In this document: positions 1 to 13,407 of the stretch, one piece after another
Layout of the letters: every line of letters starts with the position of its first letter
Position numbering within the stretch: position 1 is the stretch's first letter
NCBI GenBank assembly: GCA_905220665.1
Contig: CAJNAR010000171.1
Coordinates: forward strand, 62,001-126,000
Source of the DNA: Albugo candida
Taxonomy: Eukaryota > Oomycota > Peronosporomycetes > Albuginales > Albuginaceae
DNA length: 64,000 nucleotides
Direction: 5' to 3'
Made by a program: the position numbers and the translations under genes
The notes under the pieces: generated by a model
What the model was told of the DNA's origin: nothing
The model's database searches: none
What the model saw: the letters and a program-made list of their open reading frames with translations, nothing else

Positions 1-2149
1 ACAAGATTCGCGGCAAGAAGCCTCAATTGGATGATACTTTGACTGAAGACTGTGCATCGCGGATGTGAAAAGAATGTATGGAATTCTGTGTACCATTTCC
101 AGCCGCAATCGATGCTTTCTTCTCAAAACTCTCGTCACAAGAAAGCTTTCATTATTTTGGCTTTGTCTGCTCGAGGTTTCATGCTGTTTATCTCCCATTG
201 GAACTGATGTTCGAATTACAGAGACTTCGAGAATAGCGTGGAGAATTGTAATGAGAATGTTGACGTCGCCCAACAAAGTCCCCTTCTCCGTTCGAAGCAG
301 CACGGAGATGCACACATTGAGATCTTCTATCCGAGCCAGGATACTCTCATCTGCCTAACAAGAGAACAGTTAGGATTCCAGTTCCAATGAGCGTTAGTCC
401 AAGTACCATGGAGAAGAACTTTCTCTTCAAATACAGCTGCAACACTCGGCAAAACTTGACGCGATCTGATACCCTTTTGGAACGTCCCAATTGCCAAAAG
501 AAGGAACGTGCTGCAACGACCAAAGCAGCTTCTGAATCGAAGCAAAACGTATCTTCCAATTCGTCGTGACCTGCACTCATTTTCACCAAGCTTACGTTCA
601 TGGGATCCGAGGGATGAAGCTTTATATTGCTCGTATCTTCGTACATCAATAGTTCCGCTAAAAGCTTTTCTCCACGAAATGTATCGCACAAATGTTTGCT
701 CTGGAGACAAGTCTCTACTTCTTGCATGATACTCTCATTCGCATTTTCTTGGCAGCCTCGAGAGTTGGAACCAAGTGATTGCGTGTCTATGGTATCCTGT
801 ATGCGCTTCGATCTTGCAAAGTACTCGAAAATCTTAAGCTTTTCACACAAATTCGAGAAATAAGACTGAAATACGGTCTCCGATTGCAAAGTCTTAGGGT
901 CAGCTTGATTCCGAATGTACGTCGTGTACGGACTTTTGCATGTTTGAGCGTGATTGAGAAACATCATTGGAAAGGCTGAAAGGTGTTCTGGGAGGGATCC
1001 AGCTATTAGAACAGAGGCTGTGACTTCATAGCGTTCAAGAGCTTCTTGAACATCAGTCTTTGTCGAATGTTCGAGCTCAGAGGTACAATAGGATGCGAAT
1101 GCCGAGTCAGAAAAAAGAAGCCATATCATTGAGCGGACGATAAGCGATTCCGAATAGTAAAATGTCCGAAGCAACAAGTCTCTATGCTCAATTACACCCG
1201 CATCCAACAGTGTATACCAAGCAACTTTTTCATTGATAGAGCTTTTCGTGGAGTTTCTTTGATCCGGTACCAATGCTTCGCAGTATAAACACGGCATTAA
1301 CATTTCAATCAGAAGCTCTTCACGTTCACGCAAGCGATTCAAATGTGTATTTTGACAATGCTCGGCTTCCATTGATCGGGTATTCTCATTCCATTCGAGC
1401 AGGAAGAATATCGACTCGGAATTCAATTGGGAAATCCAATGATCATTGACTTCTCCTTTCGGGCCCAATATGAGCAACGCAAGACAATCAACAGCAGTTT
1501 CTGTAAACAATTGAACGTCGATCTTGTCAATGTCGAGGCGAGAGATAGAGGCTTCATCACTATTGATAGAGGATTTTGTATGCTGAAGAATCGTAAGGAG
1601 CGTCTTCAAACAACACTTTCGAACAAGATGGGAGTCTGTCACCGAGCATTGAATCTCTGAAGGGTACAGTGTGAGGAGGCCACGCATAATTTCCAATATC
1701 CGATTAGGAGAGCAGTGTTTCCTGTCGAAAAACCATTGAAGCAATTTCGAATGGATTTGCTCGACTTTAGACCTCGCATTTTCATGAGAACACAGCACTC
1801 CTCTTGCAAAGGTTACGACGAAAATCGACAGCAGTGTGTCTCGATATCGACGTTGACAAATTGGTAGCGCAAGCAGAGAGTCCAGAGCGACCAATTCGAG
1901 GTAAACATCATCGAGCTCATCGATTGTGACAAGTTGTTGTGATCTGTCAGCATACTCTACCGCAAATAAAGTATCTTCATCGACGCTTCTGTTCATTCCG
2001 CAGGACAACTTTTCCATCTCTCGGAGCTCATTGACGTACATTGCGTTCACGTCGTCGAGATTATCGTCTCCAGTCTTTCTCGTGGCTTTCTGATACATTT
2101 TGGACAAACGCCTAAGCAACGAAATACCGTCATCTTTAAGATCCACCAT
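1..2149 (-). CDS. Large helical protein of unknown function (3'-partial at window edge)
   Basis: The start is the ATG at 2149..2147, 40 bp after the stop of the upstream EF-hand/WD40 gene; longer in-frame extensions would run inside that gene. Exon 1 is 2149..407, a 52-nt GT..AG intron (406..355) carries a CTAAC branch-like box, and exon 2 stays open from 354 to base 1, so the protein continues beyond the window. About 700 residues are visible. The composition is leucine-rich and helical, with long stretches of the ARM/HEAT-like type, and I see no signal peptide, transmembrane segment or catalytic motif. I do not recognise the family. A large ARM-fold scaffold is possible, but this rests only on helical texture. 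The same-strand tight spacing suggests transcription in series with the gene upstream. Confidence 0.7.
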
Positions 2150-2189
2150 CACCGCATGAGCAGATCTTTTTATATCCGAGTCGAACGAC

Positions 2190-5100
2190 TCAATCGGCCC
2201 GCTCTTCCACCTCCTCTGTAATGGACCCATCCAACGGAATGAGCGATTTCGCAGTGGAAGAGACCAATACAGCGTCCACATCCTTTGTTGTAAATCGACG
2301 AATATCATTTTCAAAACGCTCATTCTTTTTGTGTTGTTGCAAAAGTTGTGTCCTTCGGGTCATTTCAGTCGCAAAATTCTTACTGGAACGCATCACTGGG
2401 AATCCAAGCACAGTGTTCGCTGTATCAAACGATCTCAATCCCGGGAGAGATTGCGATGACGTCAGCGTTCGTTGCGAGTTGAATCGGTCTCCGTGTTGTC
2501 GAGTAATCAGATCGTTGGCATCCTCTTTTACCCCGAGCTCTTTCGGGATATTGCTGTCAACTGCCAATTTCGACAGCCTACGCACAGCGCGTTTCACGGC
2601 TTTTTTCTTGATGTTTCGATTTCCCAATCGATCTTCCCGACGACCTTGGTCTCGCAAGTCGTCACACCATGCTTTCTTCTGACTTAAAGCAAAGATTGGA
2701 TTCTCAGGGTGGCAGTAAATGTCTCGAGAAAGAAACCCCAACGTAGTCTTTTGATTCTTTTCATACTTTTGGATCACTTTTTGAGCCAGCTCGATGGACA
2801 ATTGGCTCGACAAAGCTGGAACGTGATGAGAGAATCGCCATGGGGAAGAAGAATTATGGGCTGTTTGTCCATCATTCACTGAACCAGGATGAGTAATCGT
2901 TTCTTCGGATTTCTTGGTCGAGATGATTCCAAGACAATCTCCGGTCGAATGCCATATTTTTAAAGTGCAATCGCTGCATGTTGTAAAAAGTGTCTGAGGC
3001 TGTGGAAGTCTCTCAATGCTCTCAATGCGCTCATCGTGCGCTTTCCAAAATGTAGAGGCGAAATACGTTTCCAGTGGTGGAAGAGTATCGTTTCCATCGC
3101 GCGAACGGGACGACTTGGAAGGAGTCATAGATCGATTAAAAGAATTAGAAACCGGAAGCTTCCATCCGAAAATTTGGCCATCGGATGTCCCGGTGTACAG
3201 CATTCCGTCGTCTTCAGCCGCGCAAACGCAAGCGATCTTACAAGTTGATAGATCCTCAACAGGTTCATGCTGCATTATGTCCTGTTCAAAAGACGGAAGA
3301 AGCTGAAGAAGTGGCTGTAACGAAGCTCGTTTCATATCCACAGGCCATAACAGGAGCCTACCTATGGAATCGAGCGATATCAGAAGCTGCATTTGGGTTG
3401 TAGAAAAGTGTAGACCGCAAATTGGATCACAATGGCCATCCAAACATCGCGAGAATAATGAGAGTCGCACAAACTGGTAAATATGAATCTCGCCTGTTTT
3501 ATCACCTGTGGCGATCAGCTGAAGCGTGCTGGAGTACGCACATGCAGAAATTGGAGATTCGTGAGCATTATCGACACTTCGGAGAATCTCAAAGACCTCA
3601 TTCCGAAGATGTAAGTACGAAATACAAACAACACGATCCAAGCCTGTGGAGATCAAACACTTCATAATAGATCAGCGGATTGTGGGAATTGTGAACTTTC
3701 ATAAGGACATACTTGTGTACGAGGACAGCGAATGAGACTGGAAATACATCCATCATGAATTCGCATCGTCTATCCGAAACTTTGATCAGATACGAGGTAG
3801 AGGAAGGTTTCACGTACACTGATCAATTCCCCTGTGACGATGTTGTACAAACGTATAAAGCCATTCTGCCGTATTTGTGTGAGAAGCTGTAAGGATTCTT
3901 TCAACGTCGCACGTTTACCTTGGTCGCGACGAATAGCTTCCGTTCACGTGGCGTGTCGAATGCGAGAGCACATACTTGTGTATCTTTGATGATCACTGGT
4001 GTTTGTTTCTTGACACCGGAATTCGCATGCCACATGGTAATCGTCACGCCAACCAGTCCGACATACGCATTCAGAATTTTGGAGAAGACAACATATTGCG
4101 GCGGAAGAATGCGTTTGACTTGGCTGAAAGCTCGGAATCGTACGAGTTCGATTCCACCGGCAATGATATCCGCTGAGAAGCTATCGGGAATGATTTCTTT
4201 ATCCATAGTGGAATTACTCATGACCTGATTCGGTTCATTCGCTTTGTCTTTGGTATCGCTCTCATTCTTGGAATCTCTTTTGACAAAATTGATTGTCAAC
4301 GCCCTTAAAAAAGTATCGTGAACAAATTCTGCTTGAAAACTTTGCAATAAGAGCCCTTGAGACTCTGGCAATTGCTTCCAATAGATTGCCGTGAGGTCCC
4401 ATACATGAAATTGTCCACTTTGATCGCCAGTGACAGCCATTGTGAACGCACTGACAGCCGATGGAGATGTTAGGGAGACAAAACGAGCACCTAAAAGCTG
4501 GCGAGAATGACCAGTGAGTGTCGCTACAAGCGTCCGAGAAGATAAATCCCAGCAGTAAGCCTGATGCTCGAATCCTGAGCTTAGCAGCAAATGCTTATGA
4601 CTATCCAGCTGTAAGATTCCGTGCACATGACCACGCAATACAAACATCATTTCGTAGCTGATCTGATCCCAAATTGCAATTGTCTTATCGTACGAGCATG
4701 AAGCGAAAACCTTATGCTCTATGGGCAATTGCTGGGCGATCGAAGCTTCGACAATGTCTGAGATACGATCCTGGTGATACCGGAGCTTCTTTTCGGCGCA
4801 GACTCGCTCCATATTCCAAAACTGAATGATCCGATGCGATGTGATGGCAAGTGTCTCCGACTTACAGCACCATTTTAAGGCTAGAATTTCGGATTGAAGC
4901 TCAAATTTCCGGGCAAATACGTAGGCTCCGACCTTAATATTCACTACAGACCACACAGTGACACTGTGATTCCTATTTGCTACCGCCAATGCATTTCGTG
5001 GAGGAATGAATTCAACATCGACGATCCAATTCGTGGACCCAGCGTCAGCCTCTTGCCGAGATTCTGCGGTTGATGTGGCTTTGGTCGCACAATGAAACTC

Positions 5101-6519
5101 ATGCAAAAAGCGTAATTCTTCATCGCAGACCTACTCGACGAAAACACGATTAATCGCTTAAATACTCGACAATATCGCAGACTACGTGCCAGAATAGAGC
5201 AGGATTTGGACTCGATCACAAGGATACAGTGAAGCGCTACCAACGGCTTTATTTGACGGATGCGATACGGAAAGTAGCTGCATAATAAAGCTCAGATATC
5301 AATGAGAAGCGGAATGGGTGCATTACTTTTGGTGTCGAGGCTGACTGCAATTGGGATGTTTGTACACTTTTGAAGCTTTTGGATGCTGAATGCGTAATTG
5401 CAAATACTGAGCATGGAATCCGTCCTGTTGCAAGAATGCATGCGATACTGCATCGACATCATTTTCCGCACAAGTCAAAATGCTGGCATCATTCGATTTG
5501 AACGCTCCTGAAGAGATACAAAACGAAGAGAATTCATCCCAGCTAACCACTTTATCTCCATTGATGTCGATTTGTTCAAACATCAAAAAAAGAGTTGCAA
5601 TCAAATCGCTGGCGTATCGAAGATTCAGCAGCTCTGGACGACTAATCATAAACTGATGCAAAATGATCATTGCAAAATTATGCTTATCGATTGCGGTGGC
5701 GTTTTGTACTGTTCGATCATCGCATATAAAATGCTTTTGGAGCTCCTGCAAATCAGTTCGATGGAAAGCCTCACATATTTGTGTCACAGACGTCAGCATA
5801 TTCGTTTCCGGGAGTTTGGTCACAGCGTAAAGGACATCTGCCTGAGCGATTTGAGTGAGTGCAGGTATAGAGTATTGAGAGAAGCATCCAGTGTCATTGC
5901 GAAGATGGAGCCACCATGACGAGGACTTTTGCTGATCTCGATACAAATGACATATAATCATGTAATTGGATTCGATCTCGCGCTTGCGGTCGTAGAAATA
6001 GTCGAAGAGAGGCACAGAAATGCATTCCGTACCTCTTTGCAATTGTTCGGGTTCTTGAGACAGCTCGCATTTCAAGTGAAACGGATGGAGCGATTGAGAG
6101 GAACGCATTTCTCCTGCGTTGCACGCTACAAAACAACTGATTGCGTTGACTTCCGCTGTGATTTTTGTCCAATTTAAATAGAAATGTTCTTTGTCGTTGG
6201 AATGCCGTGAATGAGCAGAGCGAACGCTTCCAAAAGCGTTTTGTGCTACGTCTCTATCCGCTAAATGACTCGCGCCGCTGCGAAGGCACTGGACAGCATT
6301 ACCTTCAGCGTCGAGACATAGACACAACAGCCCTGTTGACCAGCTGCTAAAGTCTTTGGAAGATGCATCACACTGAAAAAGATGCTACATGCGGAATCAA
6401 TTCTTAGCATCTGACGCTCGTGAGGATGGGAGGAGGTGATAATGTACCAGACACAGGTTCTCAGGCTCACGCTCGAGCAGAATGCGCTCATCTTTGAATC
6501 GATTTTGTGGAAACGTCAT
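2190..6519 (-). CDS. EF-hand / WD40-repeat protein, copy A
   Basis: This is a multi-exon gene. Exon 1 is 6519..6448 (24 codons) and exon 2 is 6372..5327. The joins between 5326 and 5106 are unresolved. Further coding runs 5106..3919, then 3886..about 3840, then about 3665..2190. The N-terminal part carries an EF-hand with the loop DINGDKVVSWDEF near 5590-5520. The rest is a chain of WD40 blades with recurring motifs such as SCSYDKTIAIWD, GHVHGILQLD and CSDCTLKIWHSTGDC. This order resembles the WDR49/WDR64/EFCAB8 family, often associated with cilia or flagella, which is knowledge of the family and not shown here. The C-terminal 150 residues are basic and low-complexity. A second gene at 14860-18356 has the same architecture and is a clear paralogue. 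The 32-nt intron 3918..3887 is unusually short. Confidence 0.8.
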
Positions 6520-6580
6520 CGCTTCTGGTTGGCGATTGATAGATCAAATTAATTTTTAATAGGATGAAAAATGCACTAAT

Positions 6581-8344
6581 TTATACTTTCTCGATAGTCT
6601 GTTCGCTAGGTTGCAGCTCTTTCACAAATCGTATCGCTGCTTCATAATTCGTCAAATAATATCCGATCTCGCCAAGCATGTCGTGTGGATCGGTGCACAT
6701 GATCTGAAGTAATTGCTTTGTAATGAGCGGTTTGGAGGTATTGGTTGTAACCACAACGAATAGATGAATCGGTAGAAAATCGTCAGCTGTGAGCACTCTC
6801 GTTCGCTTCGGCCTTTTAACTTCCGCTTCGCTTTCGTGGACGATACCAGCCATTTCCTCGACCGACGTAAAGCTAGGAGACTTGGTACGCTTCGATGCTG
6901 GACTTCCAGGCTCATCAGTGGGTTGATTGCTACAGGTGTGGAAAATCGCTTTTGCCGCGCGTACAATACAGCGAACCTTGTCAATAGGTAAAGCGTAGTC
7001 ATCCAATTGTCGAAACTCGCGACGAGCGGACTCCCAGTCGTTTCTGGAGACCAGCTGACTTGCGATACCAAAGTAACTTTGTGGCATGTCCTGCAAACAC
7101 CGGAACTTCTTCTTCAATGAAGCTTCTTTTTCTTCTGATGTAAGTGCGTGTAATGCTTCATAAACATGATCTTCCAATTGTATGTACACCTCTTTCTCAA
7201 CGATGGCGGTGACTGCATGGCGTGCATTATCAATAAACTTGTCATATTCATCCTCAGGTAAACCGAATCCTCTCTCATCAATATATTTCTGTAGTTGGGT
7301 ATCTTTCCCCATTCGAATCTGGTAGTCACGCATCACCGTGGAAATGTTTTTCAGAATGTTGCGGGCATGTGGAGGCGTTAAAGCTTTCTTCAAACGTCGT
7401 TTTGTACCTTGAGCTTGACGAGTTACGGACCCGACAAACTTATCGAATTCCACTGAGATCGGATGTTCTTTGAATAAAACTTCCACATCACGCTGGATCT
7501 TCCGCTCATTGCGCCATGGGGAGCGGCACTTGCAATATGATTGTCGATCAAGTACCGTGCAATGCCGATTTACTTCAACAAATTGCTGCAAAGTGAGAAT
7601 TGCTCGCCGTCGACGGGGTCCAAGTGGAGCGGGTGAGACCAATGCGGCGGTATGACGTAAGAAGGAGTCAAATAACACTTTCTGTTGCTCGAGATCCGCA
7701 AGTGATCGCGTAAAAAGGATACGTCTGGAGAGCTTGTATGGTCGTAAACTACGAAACGTACCCCAAAATGGTTCTTTCACAGGTGCACCTTCTCCGCTGA
7801 TCGATTTGATGCAATTATAAAAGGCGACAAGCTCTCGTAGAGATTTTCGGATAAACCATCGTTTCTTGGTCTCCACATCGGATATTCGGAGCACAAAAAA
7901 CAATTTGTGGTAACTCACCGACGTCTCAAAGCCACTCGAGCTTCGACTTCGATTCAGACTTTCATGTAACCCCGACACAGATAGACTGGATGAAGTAGCG
8001 GTTGCAGAATCTCCAAATGTGCTGATGCTATTCCCTTCGTGATCTTCAACTCGAACGATTCGGAGATTAAGGGCATAACGTATGAATAGGTCGGAATACT
8101 CGTCCCACGCGCTCCACGTTGGAGTTGGAGTCGCTGTCTGATGTACTTGGGAATCGCATCCATCTGCAATAAGACTCGATTCCATTTCTGAAAGACAATC
8201 TTTGTCGCTTTCGGAAACAAACAGGGATGCACAAAGCGCATCCAATTGCTCATCACCACCCAATACGTTATAGTCTTCCTCACTATTGCTATCTCCTGTG
8301 TCGTAACAAGTATCAGAAGCGCATTCCCGCGCGCATTTACTCAT
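6581..8344 (-). CDS. PX-VPS9 domain protein, probable Rab5-type guanine nucleotide exchange factor
   Basis: A single uninterrupted ORF of 587 residues starts at the ATG 8344..8342. The first 80 residues are acidic and serine-rich. Residues about 140-260 look like a PX phosphoinositide-binding domain (LFFVLRISDVETKKRWFIRKS, then a basic RSLRPYKLSRR loop, then a QQKVLFDSFLR helix). The C-terminal third reads as a VPS9 catalytic domain: LTADDFLPIHLFVVV, then MLGEIGYYLTNYEAAIRFV, which keeps the family's D and Y positions that act on the Rab nucleotide pocket. VPS9 proteins load GTP onto Rab5-family GTPases on endosomes, and PX would place this one on PI3P membranes. A serine/lysine linker (about 475-510) splits the VPS9 region, which is longer than usual. 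The flanking EF-hand/WD40 gene ends the same strand 61 bp downstream of this gene's stop. Confidence 0.85.
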   Translation of the reverse strand: MSKCARECASDTCYDTGDSNSEEDYNVLGGDEQLDALCASLFVSESDKDCLSEMESSLIADGCDSQVHQTATPTPTWSAWDEYSDLFIRYALNLRIVRVEDHEGNSISTFGDSATATSSSLSVSGLHESLNRSRSSSGFETSVSYHKLFFVLRISDVETKKRWFIRKSLRELVAFYNCIKSISGEGAPVKEPFWGTFRSLRPYKLSRRILFTRSLADLEQQKVLFDSFLRHTAALVSPAPLGPRRRRAILTLQQFVEVNRHCTVLDRQSYCKCRSPWRNERKIQRDVEVLFKEHPISVEFDKFVGSVTRQAQGTKRRLKKALTPPHARNILKNISTVMRDYQIRMGKDTQLQKYIDERGFGLPEDEYDKFIDNARHAVTAIVEKEVYIQLEDHVYEALHALTSEEKEASLKKKFRCLQDMPQSYFGIASQLVSRNDWESARREFRQLDDYALPIDKVRCIVRAAKAIFHTCSNQPTDEPGSPASKRTKSPSFTSVEEMAGIVHESEAEVKRPKRTRVLTADDFLPIHLFVVVTTNTSKPLITKQLLQIMCTDPHDMLGEIGYYLTNYEAAIRFVKELQPSEQTIEKV

Positions 8345-8756
8345 TTGATTTCCTTTTGAACAAATTCTTTTCGCACTTTATGATCAAAAATGAGAATGAA
8401 TGTGTGTACTTTTCATAGAACTAAAATGTAACTCAAACGAACGGCGTAGTCACTAATCACATAATTATGCGGGCATTATCGCAACTGATTGAGAAAAATT
8501 GAGAGTTGGAGCATTTGGTTCTTTTTTCTATGTAACCCTTATCCTTCAGCACGTTCATGGTCGAATTCAATGGAGGAGAGGGTTATGGAAGGAACGTTCC
8601 TTATAAACGGCGATGCTTACGTTCTCACTCTGTGACATAAAGTATGATGAATTTTTGTGAGCAGCGAGTGCATGGTTAGTCAGTAGAATCAGTACGTCAA
8701 ATTACTGGAGTTAATCACGTGTCGCGCGTCTCAAACTTGCCAGTGTCGTATGTGAT
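8345..8756. other. Intergenic stretch, no gene seen
   Basis: About 410 bp between the start of the PX-VPS9 gene and the end of the small ubiquitin-fold gene. It is presumably the promoter of the former plus the 3' flank of the latter. I see no ORF with coding character, no tRNA-like fold and no transposon motif. Confidence 0.5.
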
Positions 8757-9156
8757 TTACGTGGAAGCTAACAGAATTGGATTATCGTATTGAATCGGTT
8801 TGAAGTCGTATTGGATGACACAGACCTTGAATAAAAAGTAAGCTTTGTCAAATTCAGTTGTACGAACACGTACAGCTTCTGGTTCATTCTCTGGAACGCC
8901 TTCAATTCCGTAATCCTGTAAGGTGCTCATATCATCTCTCAGTTCATTCTTTTCTGCAAAATAGCCACGACATATTTTCAAGTCTGAGATCCGACCATGT
9001 CGTCTTTGTATCTCATTCTTTATTACAAATAAGCAAGTCGATGTTTTCAAACGCAACTTGAAATTGAGATAATCCCAATTCAAAAGCTACAGATTTTGCG
9101 TTGATACCAAAGTTTGTATACAGGTAACAATACTAGAAAGCAGACGGTACACGCAT
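8757..9156 (-). CDS. Small ubiquitin-fold protein, family not recognised
   Basis: Exon 2 (9086..8757) encodes about 109 residues. The natural splice acceptor is CTGTAG just before 9086, and a good upstream partner is a six-base first exon, ATG CGT at 9156..9151, followed by a 64-nt intron. That gives a protein starting MRLLNWDYLNFKLRLKT. The sequence FVIKNEIQRRHGRISDLKI followed by STLQDYGIEG has the spacing of a ubiquitin-like beta-grasp (helix, then TLxxYGIxG turn). The C-terminus FKPIQYDNPILL looks like a conserved tail, and there is no di-glycine end, so conjugation is unlikely. The tiny first exon is inferred from phase and consensus only. I would not assign a function. Confidence 0.55.
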
Positions 9157-9526
9157 GTCGAGAGTCACGTAATGTTGAAGCTGGCTGGCTGAAGATATTC
9201 CGGTAACTGACTCAAACTCGCAACGCAAACATCAAGTAAACAAACACTCTGCTACCAAAACCGACATACTTCACATACTGTTCCAAGAACTTGTTTCGAT
9301 AAATGCTGAGTTTCCCGCTCGCCATTTTTTTGTCCTTTTTGCCTTTTCTCCATCTTACGGGGTCCCATGTCTCAATACCTTTCGATTTTCAAGCGACATT
9401 ACAACTCTACGACTCTTTGTACCCTCTTTCTCTTACTATTGACGCATCAAAGGAACCCAATGAAAACGATTCTTATTTCTTATCTCAAATTTCAAAGTCT
9501 GCAATGCTTACTGCCACAGTACAGAG

Positions 9527-11087
<1,561 letters not shown>

Positions 11088-11328
11088 TTTTCGATCTCTC
11101 AAGACTTTTGAAATTAAAGGATCGAAGGGGGAAAATGTCGAGACAAAAGAGTGGTCAATAAGAGTTTCAGGTTTGACCCAGAAATAAACCCAACACTGAG
11201 CGGTTATTGTGGTGCAATTATAATTATGTATACAAATGCATCAATGGTTCGGGCCGGCCTTATTTCTAAAAATGAAATATGAATGGGCTAAACTAGATCG
11301 CAGGCTCTTTACCAGCCTTTGACGTTGT

Positions 11329-13067
11329 CTACCGATTCGAAAAACGCCGCTCTAATGCGAGCCATTGTTGCTTTCTTTGTTCTGCAGATTGTATTCGTCT
11401 TCCTTCCCGTTCCATTAATTGGGCGGAACATTGATCGAACAACTGTGAGTCCATCTCCATAAATAGTTTCAACACATTATACGTAAGTGTTTGGACTGTG
11501 CTACAAAAAGTGGAAAGTTTGGATAAAGTATTTCCGAAGCAGAGTATAGAATCCTTACGTGTGCCAGTGGTTCTCACAATTATGATACAACGCACCAAAT
11601 ATTAAAGGAAGTACTTCGGCACGACGAGCACTAACAAGTCGAACCAGCGCTTCATTATTCCATAAATACAAAGCACGTTGTGAGACTTGAAAATGGTTGC
11701 TGCATATCGCTTGAGCTAATCGCAAAAAAAGTGGTCGCAACACCTATGCAAACAGCGCGTGGTGAATGGACGAAACGATGGTCTTGTGGCTCTTACAGCT
11801 GCAAATTGCTCCATCTGAATCAGCTCAAAAATTTCTTCAACTTCATTCAGGAAAAGAATCTATAGAATATTTGTAAGCACAAGAAATAAGACGATTCGTA
11901 GCAAGCACAAAGAACGACCTCCTTGGTGCTGGCGGTGACAGGCCAATACTTGAGCAAGCCGGATATGATCAATTCGGCAGTTTTAGGATCCTTCTCCACA
12001 AATTGTGTGGTGCAATAAGCAAGTTGCTGATGGAAGAATGCAAGGCTTCCGACCTGAGATGAGTGTTTGTATAGTGACGTTCTCTGATTGCGCACGTGGA
12101 CGTACCTTGTGAAGAGGGATAAGAGCATGCTCGAGAAAGTTTTGGTGTTCTAGCTTCAATGGAAGCGCAAATCCATTTATTATACTACAACACGCTCATG
12201 AAGCATCAAGATTGTTAAATTAGACAAATACGCAATACCTTCCAAGAATTTCTAATAGTTCCCCAACGCCCTGAAGTGATTCTGTTTCGTAAATAAATGT
12301 ATAAAACATATCGTTGATCGAGTGACGAATGAATGCTCGCAATGCCATTGATTTCCCGTAAATGCGATGCAGTATCGTCTATGCGTACAGATGAAGTATT
12401 TGATAAAGGTATTTGATAAAGGAATTTAGCGAAAATGGTCGAATACTTTGAGATAGTCTCGCTCGCGAGGATCTTCCGAGTCGAACAAATTCAGGAGTTT
12501 GATCATAAAACTCCGACTAAAGTACTCTTTTGCTGTCTTGGAATCGACTTCTTTGGAAAGTACAAATCGCAAAAGGATCTCGTACACTAATTGCAAATGC
12601 GGCCAGGAGGGCTCCAAAATCGGCTCATCTTCATCTGGAGCTACAAAAGTAACATAACGCTAGAGTAAATGTTATGCTCTATAACTTGAACGAAACAAAC
12701 CTTCTGCTTTTCCTTCCTCATTGATTACTTTTTGTGGTGTCTGACGTCCTAAGAGTCTGAAAATGTTTGCGGAAATACAATCTAACAGCTCCATCACAAG
12801 TTTGTGGTCCCAAACAGCTTTTCCAGAAGAGATGAATTCGACGATTTGAAGTAGCGCATTCCGTTTCGCTTCTTTCTCTCTCACATGCTTTCTCGGATCC
12901 GTGAAATCGTGCACTACTCCACACAGTTTTAATTTCTGACGAAAAAGTCGCATACGCTCGCTCGGTGGTACATCGTCCAAATCTGGAAGCTCCGATAATC
13001 GAGCACCACTGAACACACTATGCCCATTGGAATAAAGCATGTGGTTTGGAGCAGTAGTGCTTGTCAT
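11329..13067 (-). CDS. Protein phosphatase 2A regulatory subunit B' (B56 family)
   Basis: Eight exons join in phase: 13067..12701, 12640..12447, 12378..12239, 12184..12106, 12053..11916, 11859..11797, 11743..11559 and 11500..11329, giving 445 residues. The product follows the B56 family almost end to end: [16 protein letters not shown] near residue 40, [59 protein letters not shown], then [15 protein letters not shown] and [17 protein letters not shown]56 subunits are curved HEAT-like solenoids that bind the PP2A A/C core and choose substrates through LxxIxE motifs. The start is the ATG at 13067; an upstream in-frame TTG is not used. Introns are 50-70 nt. Confidence 0.93.
12396..12421. repeat. 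Two tandem copies of a 13-nt unit inside a B56 intron
   Basis: The unit GTATTTGATAAAG occurs twice head-to-tail with no mismatch, between the third and second exons of the PP2A B56 gene. It looks like a simple replication-slippage duplication and does not disturb either splice site. Confidence 0.8.
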
Positions 13068-13407
13068 TGACGACTTTTTGTACTTTCGAGTAGGATCACA
13101 AAATGCCAATCAGTGAAGCACAATCACACCGTCAAGCTTGCTCTAAATTATGTTGCGAATTTATATTGTTTGAGATGTATCGTGGCGAAAGAATGACGGA
13201 TTTATTGTCCGAATAGAATGCAAAATACACACTTTGTTGCTAATGCGCAGCGAAGCGAATTCGGAAGCAGTTCTACCGGAGTCGAAATAGTGATCACATT
13301 CCATGAATCCAGGACTAATTTGCATTATTAAAGTTAGACACATCAAATCGGGATTGCTATATTCCTGACTTTTTGGATTCTATGACACATTTCGCATAGT
13401 ATCTCTT
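13068..13407. other. Short intergenic stretch
   Basis: About 340 bp between the B56 start and the end of the next gene. A 61-codon minus-strand frame at 13346..13161 has no recognisable motif. A GT..AG pair spanning the stop of the downstream gene (GTAAAC near 13456 to TTTTTTCAG near 13415) would alter only its last residues, so the 3' end of that gene is slightly uncertain. Confidence 0.4.
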
